Assembly: GCF_003432035.1 (NCBI RefSeq)
Contig: NZ_QOHO01000064.1
Coordinates: 1-64,000 of the forward strand
Length of the DNA: 64,000 nt
Origin: Lacrimispora amygdalina
Lineage (GTDB): Bacteria > Bacillota > Clostridia > Lachnospirales > Lachnospiraceae
Reading direction: 5' to 3'
Of this stretch, positions 43,869-51,672 are shown in pieces (position 1 is the stretch's first letter; every line of letters begins with the position of its first letter). Made by a program: the position numbers and the translations under genes. Under the pieces are notes generated by a model. The model saw only the letters and a program-made list of their open reading frames with translations. It ran no database searches and was not told the origin of the DNA.

Positions 43869-44540
43869 TCAATCAGTCCTCAATATCCAACAACCGGGTA
43901 TTGGTTCCCCGCTCAATTCTTCCAGTATCTCTTTTGGTGTCTCCTCCTCCCACTCAGAAGGCGGACGGGAGCAGTTAATATACTCTTTGTAGACCGGTAA
44001 GTTCGGAACATCAGGATTGAGTGTCCCCATCAGGTAATCGCACCGCATGGCTGACTCTCTTATAAATTCAATATCAGCAGTGTTAATCTCATCTATGTAC
44101 AGCAGCCGTACTGACCACCCAGGGTTTTCTGCCACTTCTTCTTGTCGCCATAGCCTAAACATAGATGACCTTATCCCCTCCTGAAGTATGAAAGAGAATG
44201 TGCGGGATCTTATCGTCTTTGGTTCCGTTGCCGTTGTACTCAGTCAGGATGCCGAAATCATCTATATGCCCAGATCCTTATTGATGATACTCTTCTCAGC
44301 AGTACCAGTATCCTTTGCTGCTATTATGTGCAGCTTCTTAGGACTCTCCGCAACCTTAAGCATGAACTTAAAAAGACCGACTGTCGTTTTACCCGCAGCC
44401 GTTGTCCCTTCAAGAAATTCCACTGGGAGTGTTAACTCATTACCGGCGAAGACTTTATAGCTGCATCCGCCTCAGCCTGTATGCGGCTGTTTATACTGGC
44501 TCTATCTGCTCTGCAGTCTTTTGATGATTTACTCAATTTA
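43869..44540 (-). pseudogene. phage terminase large subunit remnant
   Basis: The minus strand holds terminase (PBSX-type) pieces in several frames. From the 5' side these are YKVFAGNELTLPVEFLEGTT with the Walker A AAGKTTV, then KKLHIIAAKDTGTAEKSIINKDL and a stop, then ILTEYNGNGTKDDKIPHILFHTSGG, then the Walker B-like segment LLYIDEINTADIEFIRESAM and MGTLNPDVPNLPVYKEYINCSRP. At least two frameshifts and in-frame stops break it, and the nuclease half is missing. It belongs to a decayed prophage and not to the prophage at the right, whose terminase would lie beyond the window. Confidence 0.78.
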
Positions 44541-44685
44541 TCCCTCCTCCGGCAAATATTAGATCATTCTGTTAAAATTATATTTCTGTTTTTCTCAACA
44601 ATTATGTAACACCAATATAAGCAACTAATATAATGCTAGTAAAACAAGTGCTTTTAAAAAGTTGATTTTATGAGGAGTCAAAATT

Positions 44686-45021
44686 ATGGATATTAAATCT
44701 GTTATTGCTTATCGTATTGATGATACTATTAACGTTTTAGTTTTAGCTGACCTACCGCGTCCGTGTGACTATGCCAGAATTTATGGCACATATCCGGGAA
44801 ATATATATCATGTTGCGGATCCCGGCAAAGCAGAAGTATTTATTGAATTTTATGAGAGCCCCGAATCATGTTCTACAGTTATTCAACCATGGTTATCAAG
44901 TGTGCAAATAAAAGACACTGCTTATAACGAAGTGGACGTCTTTGTTGATGGTGAAAGCGTAATGTCTGTTCCAATATTTAATTATTCTATGCCCCAACCC
45001 ACGACTTTCTATCTAAGATAA
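44686..45021 (+). CDS. hypothetical protein, 111 residues
   Basis: I do not recognise this protein. It is a soluble, acidic, beta-rich-looking sequence (DDTINVLVLADLPRPCDYARIYGTYPGNIYHV; EVFIEFYESPESCSTVIQPWLSS; VDVFVDGESVMSVPIFNY) with no membrane helix or signal peptide. TGAGGAG lies 8 bases before the ATG, and the AT-rich sequence upstream could hold a promoter. It sits intact between two phage pseudogenes, so it may be cargo that is still selected. No relation to the lantibiotic genes can be shown. Confidence 0.55.
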   Translation: MDIKSVIAYRIDDTINVLVLADLPRPCDYARIYGTYPGNIYHVADPGKAEVFIEFYESPESCSTVIQPWLSSVQIKDTAYNEVDVFVDGESVMSVPIFNYSMPQPTTFYLR

Positions 45022-45023
45022 GT

Positions 45024-45508
45024 TCATCGGTCAAAGTTCAACCACAACGTCTCCACCCTCGAAAGACTATTCTGAGCTCTGGCCGGAATCTGTATTTTCC
45101 TCCAGCCCTTCAGATACTTTTTATACAGCCACAGTCATATCCGGAAAGCATGATCTTAGCCTTACTGTGAATACTTGTATCCAGCAGCTCCTCATGATCC
45201 TCGTCAGACATTTCATGCCGGTACTGCTTCCTGCCTCGTGTAGACCATACATAAGGCGGATCCAGGTAGATCAACACATTTTCGTGATCAAAGGCCCTAA
45301 TCAGCTCCAGCGTCGACTTATTCTCAATCTGTACTTCTTTCAACCTGATCGCCATTTCTGCCACTTCCGAAAGACGGTTCCAATTTCTTAGCGCATAGGC
45401 TGCTTCCCTGCTTGAACAGCTTTCCTGTGACTTTAATTTGCGATTCTTCTGCGCTTTTGGCAATTGGTATCTCCAAAGATAATGTGCAGTATTTGCACGA
45501 TCATGCAA
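45024..45508 (-). pseudogene. Dam-type adenine-specific DNA methylase remnant
   Basis: The longest piece keeps the catalytic motif LIYLDPPYVWSTRGRKQYRHEMSDEDHEELL and AKIMLSGYDC. The C-terminus continues in another frame (KYLKGWRKIQI..., ending TLWLNF), matching the end of phage Dam enzymes. The N-terminal SAM-binding part is missing and at least one frameshift is present. It is part of the same decayed element as the terminase remnant. Confidence 0.75.
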
Positions 45509-45681
45509 ATCCAGTTAATATTGGAGGCAAAACACCAGAGCAGGTTGCTATTTATGTTGCTGTTTGGACACTTTTATAACTAATTAACATGCTGATTACA
45601 TTCATGGGCTGTTGCAAAAGTAGACGAATAATTTACCGGAGCAACAGTTACATTTTGTGTCTCTAAACAAAAAGATAGAAA

Positions 45682-45726
45682 AAAATCAGGTTGAAATCAA
45701 TGCAGTAGAATTTCGACCCTGATTTT
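45682..45726 (-). terminator. terminator after the hypothetical gene at 45742
   Basis: AAAATCAGG and CCTGATTTT with an extended inner pairing (GGTTGAAAT with ATTTCGACC). Read on the minus strand it ends in a T-rich run. Confidence 0.6.
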
Positions 45727-45741
45727 ATCCATAGAAGGAAA

Positions 45742-46146
45742 TTATTTACCAATTAAATTATTAGTGTAATCCTCCATATTATAAAGTGCTGTTTTAAAAT
45801 CTCCATCTTTTATGTACGTTACCGTTACAGTCTTATTATCAGAAGATAATTTTAAATCACTAAATTCTGTATTAACTAATTCCGTACCCATAAATTTATT
45901 AATAGTCCATTCTTTAAAAGCTTGAGAATCTGAAGGAAACATATTATCTATTACAATTCTGTAAATAATTTCCTTGTCATTATTTGTTTCGGTAAAGACA
46001 TAAAAGTTATACGTTCCATTGGAAACTATATGTTTATTAAAAACATTGTTCGAACCTCTTCTATTTACCATGTAAACATCATCATATTTAAAAGCATAAA
46101 TAGAAAAGCCATGTTCACTGTCCCCTTCCATGAAATTTGGCGTCAT
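45742..46146 (-). CDS. hypothetical protein, possibly N-terminally truncated
   Basis: A 134-residue unrecognised protein with alternating hydrophobic and polar strands (YNFYVFTETNNDKEIIYRIVIDNMF; LKLSSDNKTVTVTYIKDG), which suggests a small beta-rich domain. There is no ribosome binding site before the ATG and no signal peptide, so it may be the surviving C-terminal end of a larger secreted or phage protein. A hairpin terminator follows. Confidence 0.42.
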   Translation of the reverse strand: MTPNFMEGDSEHGFSIYAFKYDDVYMVNRRGSNNVFNKHIVSNGTYNFYVFTETNNDKEIIYRIVIDNMFPSDSQAFKEWTINKFMGTELVNTEFSDLKLSSDNKTVTVTYIKDGDFKTALYNMEDYTNNLIGK

Positions 46147-46679
46147 AGCTAGCTATTATGATGTATTTAAAAGCTAATATACATACTTTTCCTTTCTTTT
46201 ATTTTTGTGGCTATAATACATTCAGATTCTACGGAATTTAGATTCTTATATATGGTTAACTGCTTGATGGGCTGTATTGCAAGAGCTTTGTTTAAATTAT
46301 TTATAGTCTTAGATGTGCAGGTACTTTAAAATATACACGGCGCATTTTTTCTGATGTTTCCTATGCTATTTAAGTAACTTCGAGACATACAATTTCCATT
46401 AATTTTCTCAAAAGCCAATAGTCTTTATTAATACATCAAACGCACCAAAAGTAATATATTACATTTTATTCCACTTTCTCTAATTATGATATTATACTCT
46501 CTATGCTTATCCTTTTCAATGATAAGTGATCAATTAGGTAATCAGATTGATTAATTTTCCCAAAAACAAAACCATGTCGACAGTAAGATGTTAACGAGCA
46601 GCCCTGGTATTATATATGAGGTACATCAGTGCCACATGAAAAGATAGCGTATTAAATTCCAATCTTCAATAGTCCTAAT
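46147..46679. other. gene-free AT-rich spacer
   Basis: About 530 bases with no ORF of useful length, no recognised RNA and only short runs of homopolymeric A/T. It lies inside the decayed element, and I see nothing functional in it. Confidence 0.5.
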
Positions 46680-46689
46680 CTAGCCAAAA

Positions 46690-47525
46690 TACGCTGCGCC
46701 GTTTCACGGAAAAGGCAGAATAGTGGAAGAAGGGTAGGATTTATTTTAAGCAGGCGAAAGCTTGCAAATTCAGCAGTACCTATAAGGGATTAATTGATAA
46801 GCTATATGATTATTTCTTTAGGGATAATGCTGCTACCATGGAAACGTACTTTAATACCTGGATGGAGTGGAGAGAAAAGGAGACAAGCGTTAGTAGAAAG
46901 ACACTTAAGGAAAACCGTTTTATGTGGAATTCTTTACTGAGAGATCAGGAAATCACGTTAATTCCCTTAAAGGACCTGACAGCAAAGGATCTGATTGTCT
47001 ATTTCAGGAACATAACAAAAGGCCGACAAATGACTAGAAAACGTTTCAATGATCTAAAAAGTATTATGAATGGCAGCCTGTATCATAGGTGAATTGAAGG
47101 GGTTAAGATGGGATGATGTTTCTGGTAACTTTCTACACATTCAACGCTTTGTTGATGATAAAAATGAAATCATTGAAGATATAAAAGGTCATGCAAGTGA
47201 AGGGAAACGTTATATGCCGCTGAAACTGAAAGCCAATGAAATACTGAAGCAGATTTACTCTCTGAATTCAGAAAGCCATTATATCTTCATCCGTAACGGT
47301 CAGCCCCTGGCAACAGTTACCTTTAACCGTCGCTTAAAGAAATGCTGTGAGGAATAGGCATTGAATACCGTTCCTCCCACAAGCTCCGTTTCTCCACCGC
47401 CTCCATCATGTACAAGAACGGAAAGGAGGACACCGAGCTACAGAAGCTCCTGGACATACCAGTCTCACCATGACGCACCACTATCTCCGCAACATCACTT
47501 CCCAGGAAGAAACAGCATCAAAAAT
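46690..47525 (+). pseudogene. tyrosine recombinase (integrase) remnant
   Basis: Pieces of a phage/ICE integrase lie in order but in several frames. An N-terminal arm-binding part has an in-frame TAG (TEKAE stop WKKGRIYFKQAKACKFSSTYKG). The core-binding domain begins METYFNTWMEWREKETSVSRKTLKENRF. The catalytic domain starts after a deletion (GELKGLRWDDVSGNFLHIQRF), with later YRSSHKLRFSTASIMYKNG and an end resembling the Tyr motif region (HHYLRNI) in another frame. It is inactive. It lies about 130 bases left of the tRNA-Cys core, as expected for the integrase of an element that used that site. Confidence 0.78.
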
Positions 47526-47656
47526 GAGGGCAATCCTGGATTAACAGCCCTCAAAAACACCAAAAATGCCCACGCAAACAAGCGCAAACACCAGATACAC
47601 AAAGTAAAAACCCCAGAAACCCTTATTTTATCAGGTTTCTGAGGCTTTCATAAGAG

Positions 47657-47681
47657 AGGCGACAACCAGATTTGAACTGGG
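47657..47681 (-). repeat. tRNA-Cys 3'-end fragment, probable attachment-site core
   Basis: On the minus strand the sequence reads CCAGTTCAAATCTGG then TTGTCGCCT, which is the T arm and 3' acceptor strand of a clostridial tRNA-Cys, with no anticodon or D arm next to it. A lone 3' end of a tRNA is the classic scar left by integration of a phage or island into that tRNA. From its orientation, the element bounded here extends to the right and the complete tRNA should lie at its far end. Confidence 0.65.
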
Positions 47682-47710
47682 AAAAGTAAAATACCGCTAA
47701 AGCCAGTAAG

Positions 47711-47746
47711 TACCGAGATTCCTTATAAACACTAGGTTTCTCGGTA
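47711..47746 (+). terminator. hairpin near the attachment-site scar
   Basis: TACCGAGA...TCTCGGTA with an inner CCT/AGG pairing, followed by TTATTATG. It could end transcription coming from either the decayed element or the old tRNA. Confidence 0.5.
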
Positions 47747-47806
47747 TTATTATGTTATTCTATTGGATAAATATTAACCCCCGAAAATGACTATTTATCT
47801 ACCTGT

Positions 47807-47828
47807 GCAACACGAAATGCAACACGAA
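47807..47828 (+). repeat. tandem GCAACACGAA repeats
   Basis: GCAACACGAA occurs at 47807 and 47819 (12-base period) about 130 bases right of the tRNA-Cys core. Short direct repeats near a core are typical of integrase arm-binding sites. Confidence 0.4.
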
Positions 47829-47867
47829 GAATACTGCCAGCTCCTATCTGGGAATTTATAGAATCGC

Positions 47868-47896
47868 TTGACTATTCGAACATATGTTCTTATAAT
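47868..47896 (+). promoter_or_regulatory. promoter with a LexA (SOS) box in its spacer
   Basis: TTGACT, a 17-base spacer and TATAAT form a near-perfect promoter. The spacer contains CGAACATATGTTCT (47877-47890), which matches the Gram-positive LexA/DinR box (CGAACRNRYGTTYC) at 13 of 14 positions. LexA bound here would block the promoter, so the gene that follows should be induced by DNA damage. Confidence 0.75.
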
Positions 47897-47917
47897 GATA
47901 TAAAGGAGGTGGTTATA

Positions 47918-48097
47918 ATGAAAGCAAAATGCGAGCTTGATCCAGACATCAACAAATGTCCACACTATGAACCGGTAGAACAGGAATGTAACTCAGATAA
48001 TAGCTGCTGCGGATTTTACAGAATACCAAACGCAGAAAGCATCCCTAAGTATTTTAGGCAACCACGATGGTACGAGCAATACTATAAAAAACGATAA
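47918..48097 (+). CDS. small Cys-rich protein under a LexA-type promoter
   Basis: A 59-residue protein beginning MKAKCELDPDINKCPHYEP with five more Cys-rich residues in QECNSDNSCCGFYR, then a basic, aromatic tail (RQPRWYEQYYKKR). The six cysteines and one His could bind metal. The ATG follows AAAGGAGG by 8 bases; an upstream in-frame GTG overlaps that site. I do not know the function. SOS control and its place at the prophage edge suggest a role in phage induction or the damage response. Confidence 0.72.
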   Translation: MKAKCELDPDINKCPHYEPVEQECNSDNSCCGFYRIPNAESIPKYFRQPRWYEQYYKKR

Positions 48098-48433
48098 TAC
48101 AAGGCGTGTGACATAAAACTTACATTTTTTAAATTCAGACAGTAAACTAATATATATCAATAAGAAAAAGAGGATAATATTAATGCAATGTAATGCAAAG
48201 ATGAAAACGGCATATGAAATACCACAATTATATATATAGTTATTCTACTAATAATATGTACTATATATAGTGGCACAACATTATTTTTATCGGATTTTTA
48301 CTAATATAAAAAAATCAACAAAAAATCAATTCGCAAATTGTATAAAGATCCGATTGTTTTTTTGTGCATAATATCATATAATATAGATGTAGGATAATTA
48401 TATAATATCTTATAATTTAAAGGAGGTGAAACG
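48098..48433. other. AT-rich intergenic region upstream of the Panacea gene
   Basis: About 335 very AT-rich bases with no convincing gene. The right end has several TATAAT-like sequences (around 48375-48415) that could serve as the promoter for the next two genes, but no single one is decisive. Confidence 0.45.
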
Positions 48434-48868
48434 ATGTTATATAATGCAAGCGATATAGCACAATATATTATAACAAAATGTTGCATATTGTCCAAGCCAA
48501 TCAGTAATTTGAAACTACAAAAAATGCTTTATTTTATTTGGGTCGATTATTACAAAAAGACATCGTCACCGTTATTTCTAGACGACATATGCGCTTGGCA
48601 ACTTGGGCCAGTAGTACCCGATGTCTATTATGACTACTGTTCTTATGGGGGGCGTTCTATTTGCAACATTTACGAAACATCCATTAGGGAGAATGATGCT
48701 TCAATTATTGATGAGTTTATTAATGATTATGTAGATGTTCCTGCAAGCGTATTGGTAAACAAAACTCATAAGCCTGGTACTGCTTGGGATATTATATTTA
48801 ATCATGGACTTGGTAATAGAGATACAATACCATTTTCATTAATAAAAGAAAAAGAATGTATAGGATAG
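48434..48868 (+). CDS. Panacea-domain (DUF4065/SocA-like) protein, putative antitoxin
   Basis: A 144-residue protein that is essentially one Panacea domain. It begins ASDIAQYIITKCCILSKPISNLKLQKMLYFIWVDYYKK and continues LFLDDICAWQLGPVVPDVYYDYCSYGG, both diagnostic. In known PanAT pairs this domain neutralises very different toxins, often as the first gene. An AAAGGAGG site precedes the ATG. The next gene starts seven bases after its stop, so they form an operon and probably a functional pair. Confidence 0.85.
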   Translation: MLYNASDIAQYIITKCCILSKPISNLKLQKMLYFIWVDYYKKTSSPLFLDDICAWQLGPVVPDVYYDYCSYGGRSICNIYETSIRENDASIIDEFINDYVDVPASVLVNKTHKPGTAWDIIFNHGLGNRDTIPFSLIKEKECIG

Positions 48869-48875
48869 GTATTAT

Positions 48876-49724
48876 ATGCTCGCCGAAGAAAGACAAAAAA
48901 GACAAGAGAATTTAATAGATAAAATTCAAGTATTATCAAAGAATTTATTCGAAAACGAGACTGAAATCAGAAGAATGGCGCTTAAACTTAAAGAAGTTTA
49001 TTCTTCTGATTTTCGTCATAGTTATTCAGAATTTTTTCCTGCTATTCTTGATATTAATCAAAGTAGCGATGGTAATTTAGATTTTTTAGCTGAAAATTTG
49101 GAAAGATTGCGCAATTATGTAGAAGAAGATTTCATAACTGGCAAAAATGAATTTACTGAAATGCATAAGAGTTTTGATAAACTATGCGATCACCTTAATC
49201 TTGAAATAAGCAGGGTTAGATACTCTTCTCAAAATGATGAGAAGACTAATGATCTTTCAAGGCGTTTAGAAACTGCACGTGAAGAAATGAATACATCTAC
49301 TAAAAAGTTGTCTAAAGCTTCAAAAAAAGCTGAATCTATTCAGACAGAACTTATATCTGTAGTCAGTGTTTTTTCAGCTATAGTTATCTCATTCTCTGGT
49401 AGTCTTAGTTTTATCGGTAGTGCAATTAATGGCATTCGTGATACATACATTTGTAAGATGATACTAACCTTATTAATATGTGGATTTATACTATTTAATA
49501 CTACATTTTTATTAATGTATTTAGTTGGAAAAATTATAGGACGCAGTATTTTAGCTGATTGCGAATCTGAAAAATGTGACTGTAAAAATGGCGAAAAACC
49601 TAAATGCGCAGAATTAAAGAAAATCAGAAAAAGGTTACCATATGTATTTTATTTTAACATAGTAATTATTCTTTTCACTATCATTGATATTTTAGTATGG
49701 TTAGGCGATAAAGAGCTATTTTAA
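48876..49724 (+). CDS. coiled-coil membrane protein paired with the Panacea protein, putative toxin/effector
   Basis: A 282-residue protein of unrecognised family. Residues 1-155 are charged and helical with long predicted coiled coils (RRLETAREEMNTSTKKLSKASKKAESIQ). Then come two close hydrophobic segments (LISVVSVFSAIVISFSGSLSFIGSAI; MILTLLICGFILFNTTFLLMYLVGKIIG), a Cys-rich loop (CESEKCDCKNGEKPKC) and a last helix (FYFNIVIILFTIIDILVWL). A cytosolic sensor tied to membrane helices beside a Panacea gene suggests a membrane-acting toxin or abortive-infection effector. This is inference. Confidence 0.65.
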   Translation: MLAEERQKRQENLIDKIQVLSKNLFENETEIRRMALKLKEVYSSDFRHSYSEFFPAILDINQSSDGNLDFLAENLERLRNYVEEDFITGKNEFTEMHKSFDKLCDHLNLEISRVRYSSQNDEKTNDLSRRLETAREEMNTSTKKLSKASKKAESIQTELISVVSVFSAIVISFSGSLSFIGSAINGIRDTYICKMILTLLICGFILFNTTFLLMYLVGKIIGRSILADCESEKCDCKNGEKPKCAELKKIRKRLPYVFYFNIVIILFTIIDILVWLGDKELF

Positions 49725-49754
49725 GGCGACAAAAAGAAATTATTGTCGCCTTAA
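49721..49754. terminator. perfect 12-bp bidirectional terminator at the cargo/prophage junction
   Basis: TTAAGGCGACAA and TTGTCGCCTTAA around a 10-base loop, overlapping the stop codon of the membrane protein gene and followed by a T run. Between convergent units, it would stop both the cargo operon and the phage late operon. Confidence 0.85.
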
Positions 49755-49832
49755 TTTTTATAATTCAACATATTTTAAAACTACTTAATAATACTCGGTA
49801 CAATAAATCAATTCTTGACAGGTATCATCTGC

Positions 49833-50597
49833 TTATATTTCTCCAATATACTGCGCTCCATCATGATCTGACACATACAGGGCACACTCCAGATCATGTC
49901 CCGCTCTGGGTTCAAAATAATACCATTTGCCATCTATCTCCTGCCAACCAGTAACGGCATATCCGTCCGGATTGAAATAGTACTTATGGCCATTGATAAC
50001 CTGCCAGCAGGATTTATAGTAACTGGTTTTCGTATCAGCATACCACCAGCCATTTTTATCATGATTCCACCCATGGGTATATTCTGCAGGAACTGCCAGT
50101 ACTGCCTTAAAATCTTCCCATGTGTGCTGTGTATGGTTATAGACATAAGGGTTCGGGCAGATCTTTCCGGTCACATCATAATGCCGAATTACATGATCTG
50201 CAGGTATGTTATACTTTGCCATCAGCTCCATGGTCAGTTTAACAGCTGCCTGTACCGTTGCGTCCTCAAAATACCAGTCTCGGCTTGTATCTGCTTTGCT
50301 GCGTTTATTCCGGACACACATTTCAATACCGATGCTATTCGAGTTCCTGCACTCAGGATGCACATATTTTTTCGCCCCACAGTGCCAGGCAATGTTCTGA
50401 TCCTCTACGGACTGCCAAACGGATCCATCAAAGTCAACGTAATAATGCGCACTAGCGCTCCGATCGGCACCGGCATACCACTTGCAGTTTGCCTCAGCTC
50501 CGCCAGTTGCTCCTACATAATGGATCACGATATACTTGATACGATCCACGGTACCCTCATTATGATTATAGGGTGTAAGTAATTTATTGATCTGCAT
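49833..50597 (-). CDS. phage endolysin, N-acetylmuramoyl-L-alanine amidase
   Basis: A 254-residue lysin. The N-terminal Amidase_2/PGRP domain (about 1-165) has zinc and catalytic residues in YIVIHYVG (His26) and HVIRHYDVTGKICPNP. The C-terminal part carries cell-wall-binding repeats of the choline-binding type (KNGWWYADTKTSYYKSCWQVINGHKYYFNPDGYAVTGWQEIDGKWYYFEP). It cleaves the peptide from the glycan strand to release phage. It is the last gene of the late operon, 86 bases after the holin. Confidence 0.93.
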   Translation of the reverse strand: MQINKLLTPYNHNEGTVDRIKYIVIHYVGATGGAEANCKWYAGADRSASAHYYVDFDGSVWQSVEDQNIAWHCGAKKYVHPECRNSNSIGIEMCVRNKRSKADTSRDWYFEDATVQAAVKLTMELMAKYNIPADHVIRHYDVTGKICPNPYVYNHTQHTWEDFKAVLAVPAEYTHGWNHDKNGWWYADTKTSYYKSCWQVINGHKYYFNPDGYAVTGWQEIDGKWYYFEPRAGHDLECALYVSDHDGAQYIGEI

Positions 50598-50663
50598 ATT
50601 ATTTTCCTTTCCAAAAAAGGACCCAGGATTAACCCAGGTCCGTAAAGTTGTAATATCACAACC

Positions 50664-50680
50664 GTTGCGACGGTCGCAAC
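50664..50680. repeat. 17-bp palindrome, copy 1
   Basis: GTTGCGACGGTCGCAAC, 8-bp perfect arms around one base, in the gap between holin and amidase. The same palindrome occurs at 63922 upstream of the scaffold gene. It has no T run, so it is not an obvious terminator. Confidence 0.75.
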
Positions 50681-50683
50681 AGA

Positions 50684-51127
50684 TTAAGTGTTATCCGGCA
50701 ACTCGTCCGTGTACTGTGTAAGGAATTTCTTCACAGTCTCCCACAACCGCTTCACCGGCAGACCGCACAGAGTCATGTTTTTAAGAATACTCACCAACTC
50801 ATATGCTATGTACAGTAGTCCGAAGAACTCCGCCACTCCAATGGCATTAACTGGTAGATATGAACGGATCGCTTCTGGAATGAAGCCGATCAGATTAAGA
50901 TGTACAATCCGATCAAGTATCAGTAGGAACGCCAGGGACGCCACCATAGAGATCTTCCGGATCGCTCCATCAATGCCGAAACAGCTGTTAAATTCATGCT
51001 CCTTAATCGCTCTAATGCAGCCGAAGCAGGTGTCCATCACCACTGCCAAAATAACCAGTTTAATAATCGGGCTACCCCATGCCAGGGCAAGCAGTTCTGT
51101 AATTCTATCCATTTTTATTTTCCTCAT
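50684..51127 (-). CDS. phage holin, TcdE/toxin-secretion family
   Basis: A 147-residue membrane protein with about four hydrophobic segments (LALAWGSPIIKLVILAVVMDTCFGCI, ISMVASLAFLLILDRIV, VNAIGVAEFFGLLYIAYELVSIL), of the phage_holin_4 family common in clostridia. It forms the pores that let the endolysin reach the wall. The start overlaps the XkdX stop (ATGA). Confidence 0.9.
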   Translation of the reverse strand: MRKIKMDRITELLALAWGSPIIKLVILAVVMDTCFGCIRAIKEHEFNSCFGIDGAIRKISMVASLAFLLILDRIVHLNLIGFIPEAIRSYLPVNAIGVAEFFGLLYIAYELVSILKNMTLCGLPVKRLWETVKKFLTQYTDELPDNT

Positions 51128-51264
51128 TCTTTCTCATATTCTTTTCCGGTGATCTCCTGATACTCAGCTGCCGTGATCCATTTATCTACTGCATTAACCA
51201 CCCAGCTTAAGGGCCATAATTTAGCATCATAAAATCGCTTTACCTTTTCAAAGTTTTTACTCAT
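51124..51264 (-). CDS. XkdX family phage protein
   Basis: A 46-residue protein, MSKNFEKVKRFYDAKLWPLS followed by WVVNAVDKWITAAEYQEITGKEY, matching the XkdX family found between tail-fibre and lysis genes in Gram-positive phages. GGAGGT is at the right distance. It starts two bases after the upstream gene stop and overlaps the holin start by four bases. Function unknown. Confidence 0.85.
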   Translation of the reverse strand: MSKNFEKVKRFYDAKLWPLSWVVNAVDKWITAAEYQEITGKEYEKE

Positions 51265-51266
51265 GA

Positions 51267-51662
51267 TTACACCTCCGCTGTTACATCATTTATCATTTGC
51301 AGGTAGGCTATTTGAGCACTTAATTTCTGAACTTGCTTTTGCGAATCTTCATACTGTTTCTGTATCAACATAAGAGTTTTATAATCTACAAAGGGATAAC
51401 AAATATACCCATTAAATATTTTGTTACCTTCTTCATCAAGCTTATAAAGAAATTCCCCTGTCTTTTTATCTCTTGCGTTACTTCCATCTTCATTAAATAA
51501 CAACTCGTATTGCGGTTCGTATTTGTAGCCATAGATACAGGCATCACATAGGCTTCCAAAAAGATCGGATCTTGTTTGCTCTGTTTCAAAGATCTGTTTG
51601 TAGCCTACTACTTCTTTGTCTAATCCGATAATTTCATATTGTTCATTTACATAAATTTTCAT
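51267..51662 (-). CDS. phage hypothetical protein next to XkdX
   Basis: A 131-residue protein (MKIYVNEQYEIIGLDKEVVGYK at the N-terminus; a C-terminal heptad-like helix LMLIQKQYEDSQKQVQKLSAQIAYLQM). Proteins like this are common just before XkdX and may be chaperones or structural parts of the tail fibre. The ATG at 51662 follows AGGAG by 8 bases and comes just after the upstream stop; the longer frame to 51704 would overlap the preceding gene. Confidence 0.75.
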   Translation of the reverse strand: MKIYVNEQYEIIGLDKEVVGYKQIFETEQTRSDLFGSLCDACIYGYKYEPQYELLFNEDGSNARDKKTGEFLYKLDEEGNKIFNGYICYPFVDYKTLMLIQKQYEDSQKQVQKLSAQIAYLQMINDVTAEV

Positions 51663-51672
51663 AGCTGGTCTC

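Noticed and set aside
44188-44460. 90-residue plus-strand frame over the terminase remnant
   Set aside because: The minus strand gives clear terminase segments including a Walker A; the plus frame is an antisense by-product.
45426-45580. Short plus-strand frame ending in NVQYLHDHANPVNIGGKTPE and a hydrophobic tail
   Set aside because: It partly overlaps the Dam remnant, lacks a start with a ribosome site, and has no family I recognise; possibly a gene fragment, but not supportable.
47807-47828. Possible CRISPR-like repeats (GCAACACGAA twice)
   Set aside because: Only two copies with a two-base spacer; no array. No CRISPR array was seen anywhere in the window.
49896-50582. 228-residue plus-strand frame opposite the endolysin
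   Set aside because: The opposite strand encodes a complete amidase with catalytic motifs; this frame is a shadow.
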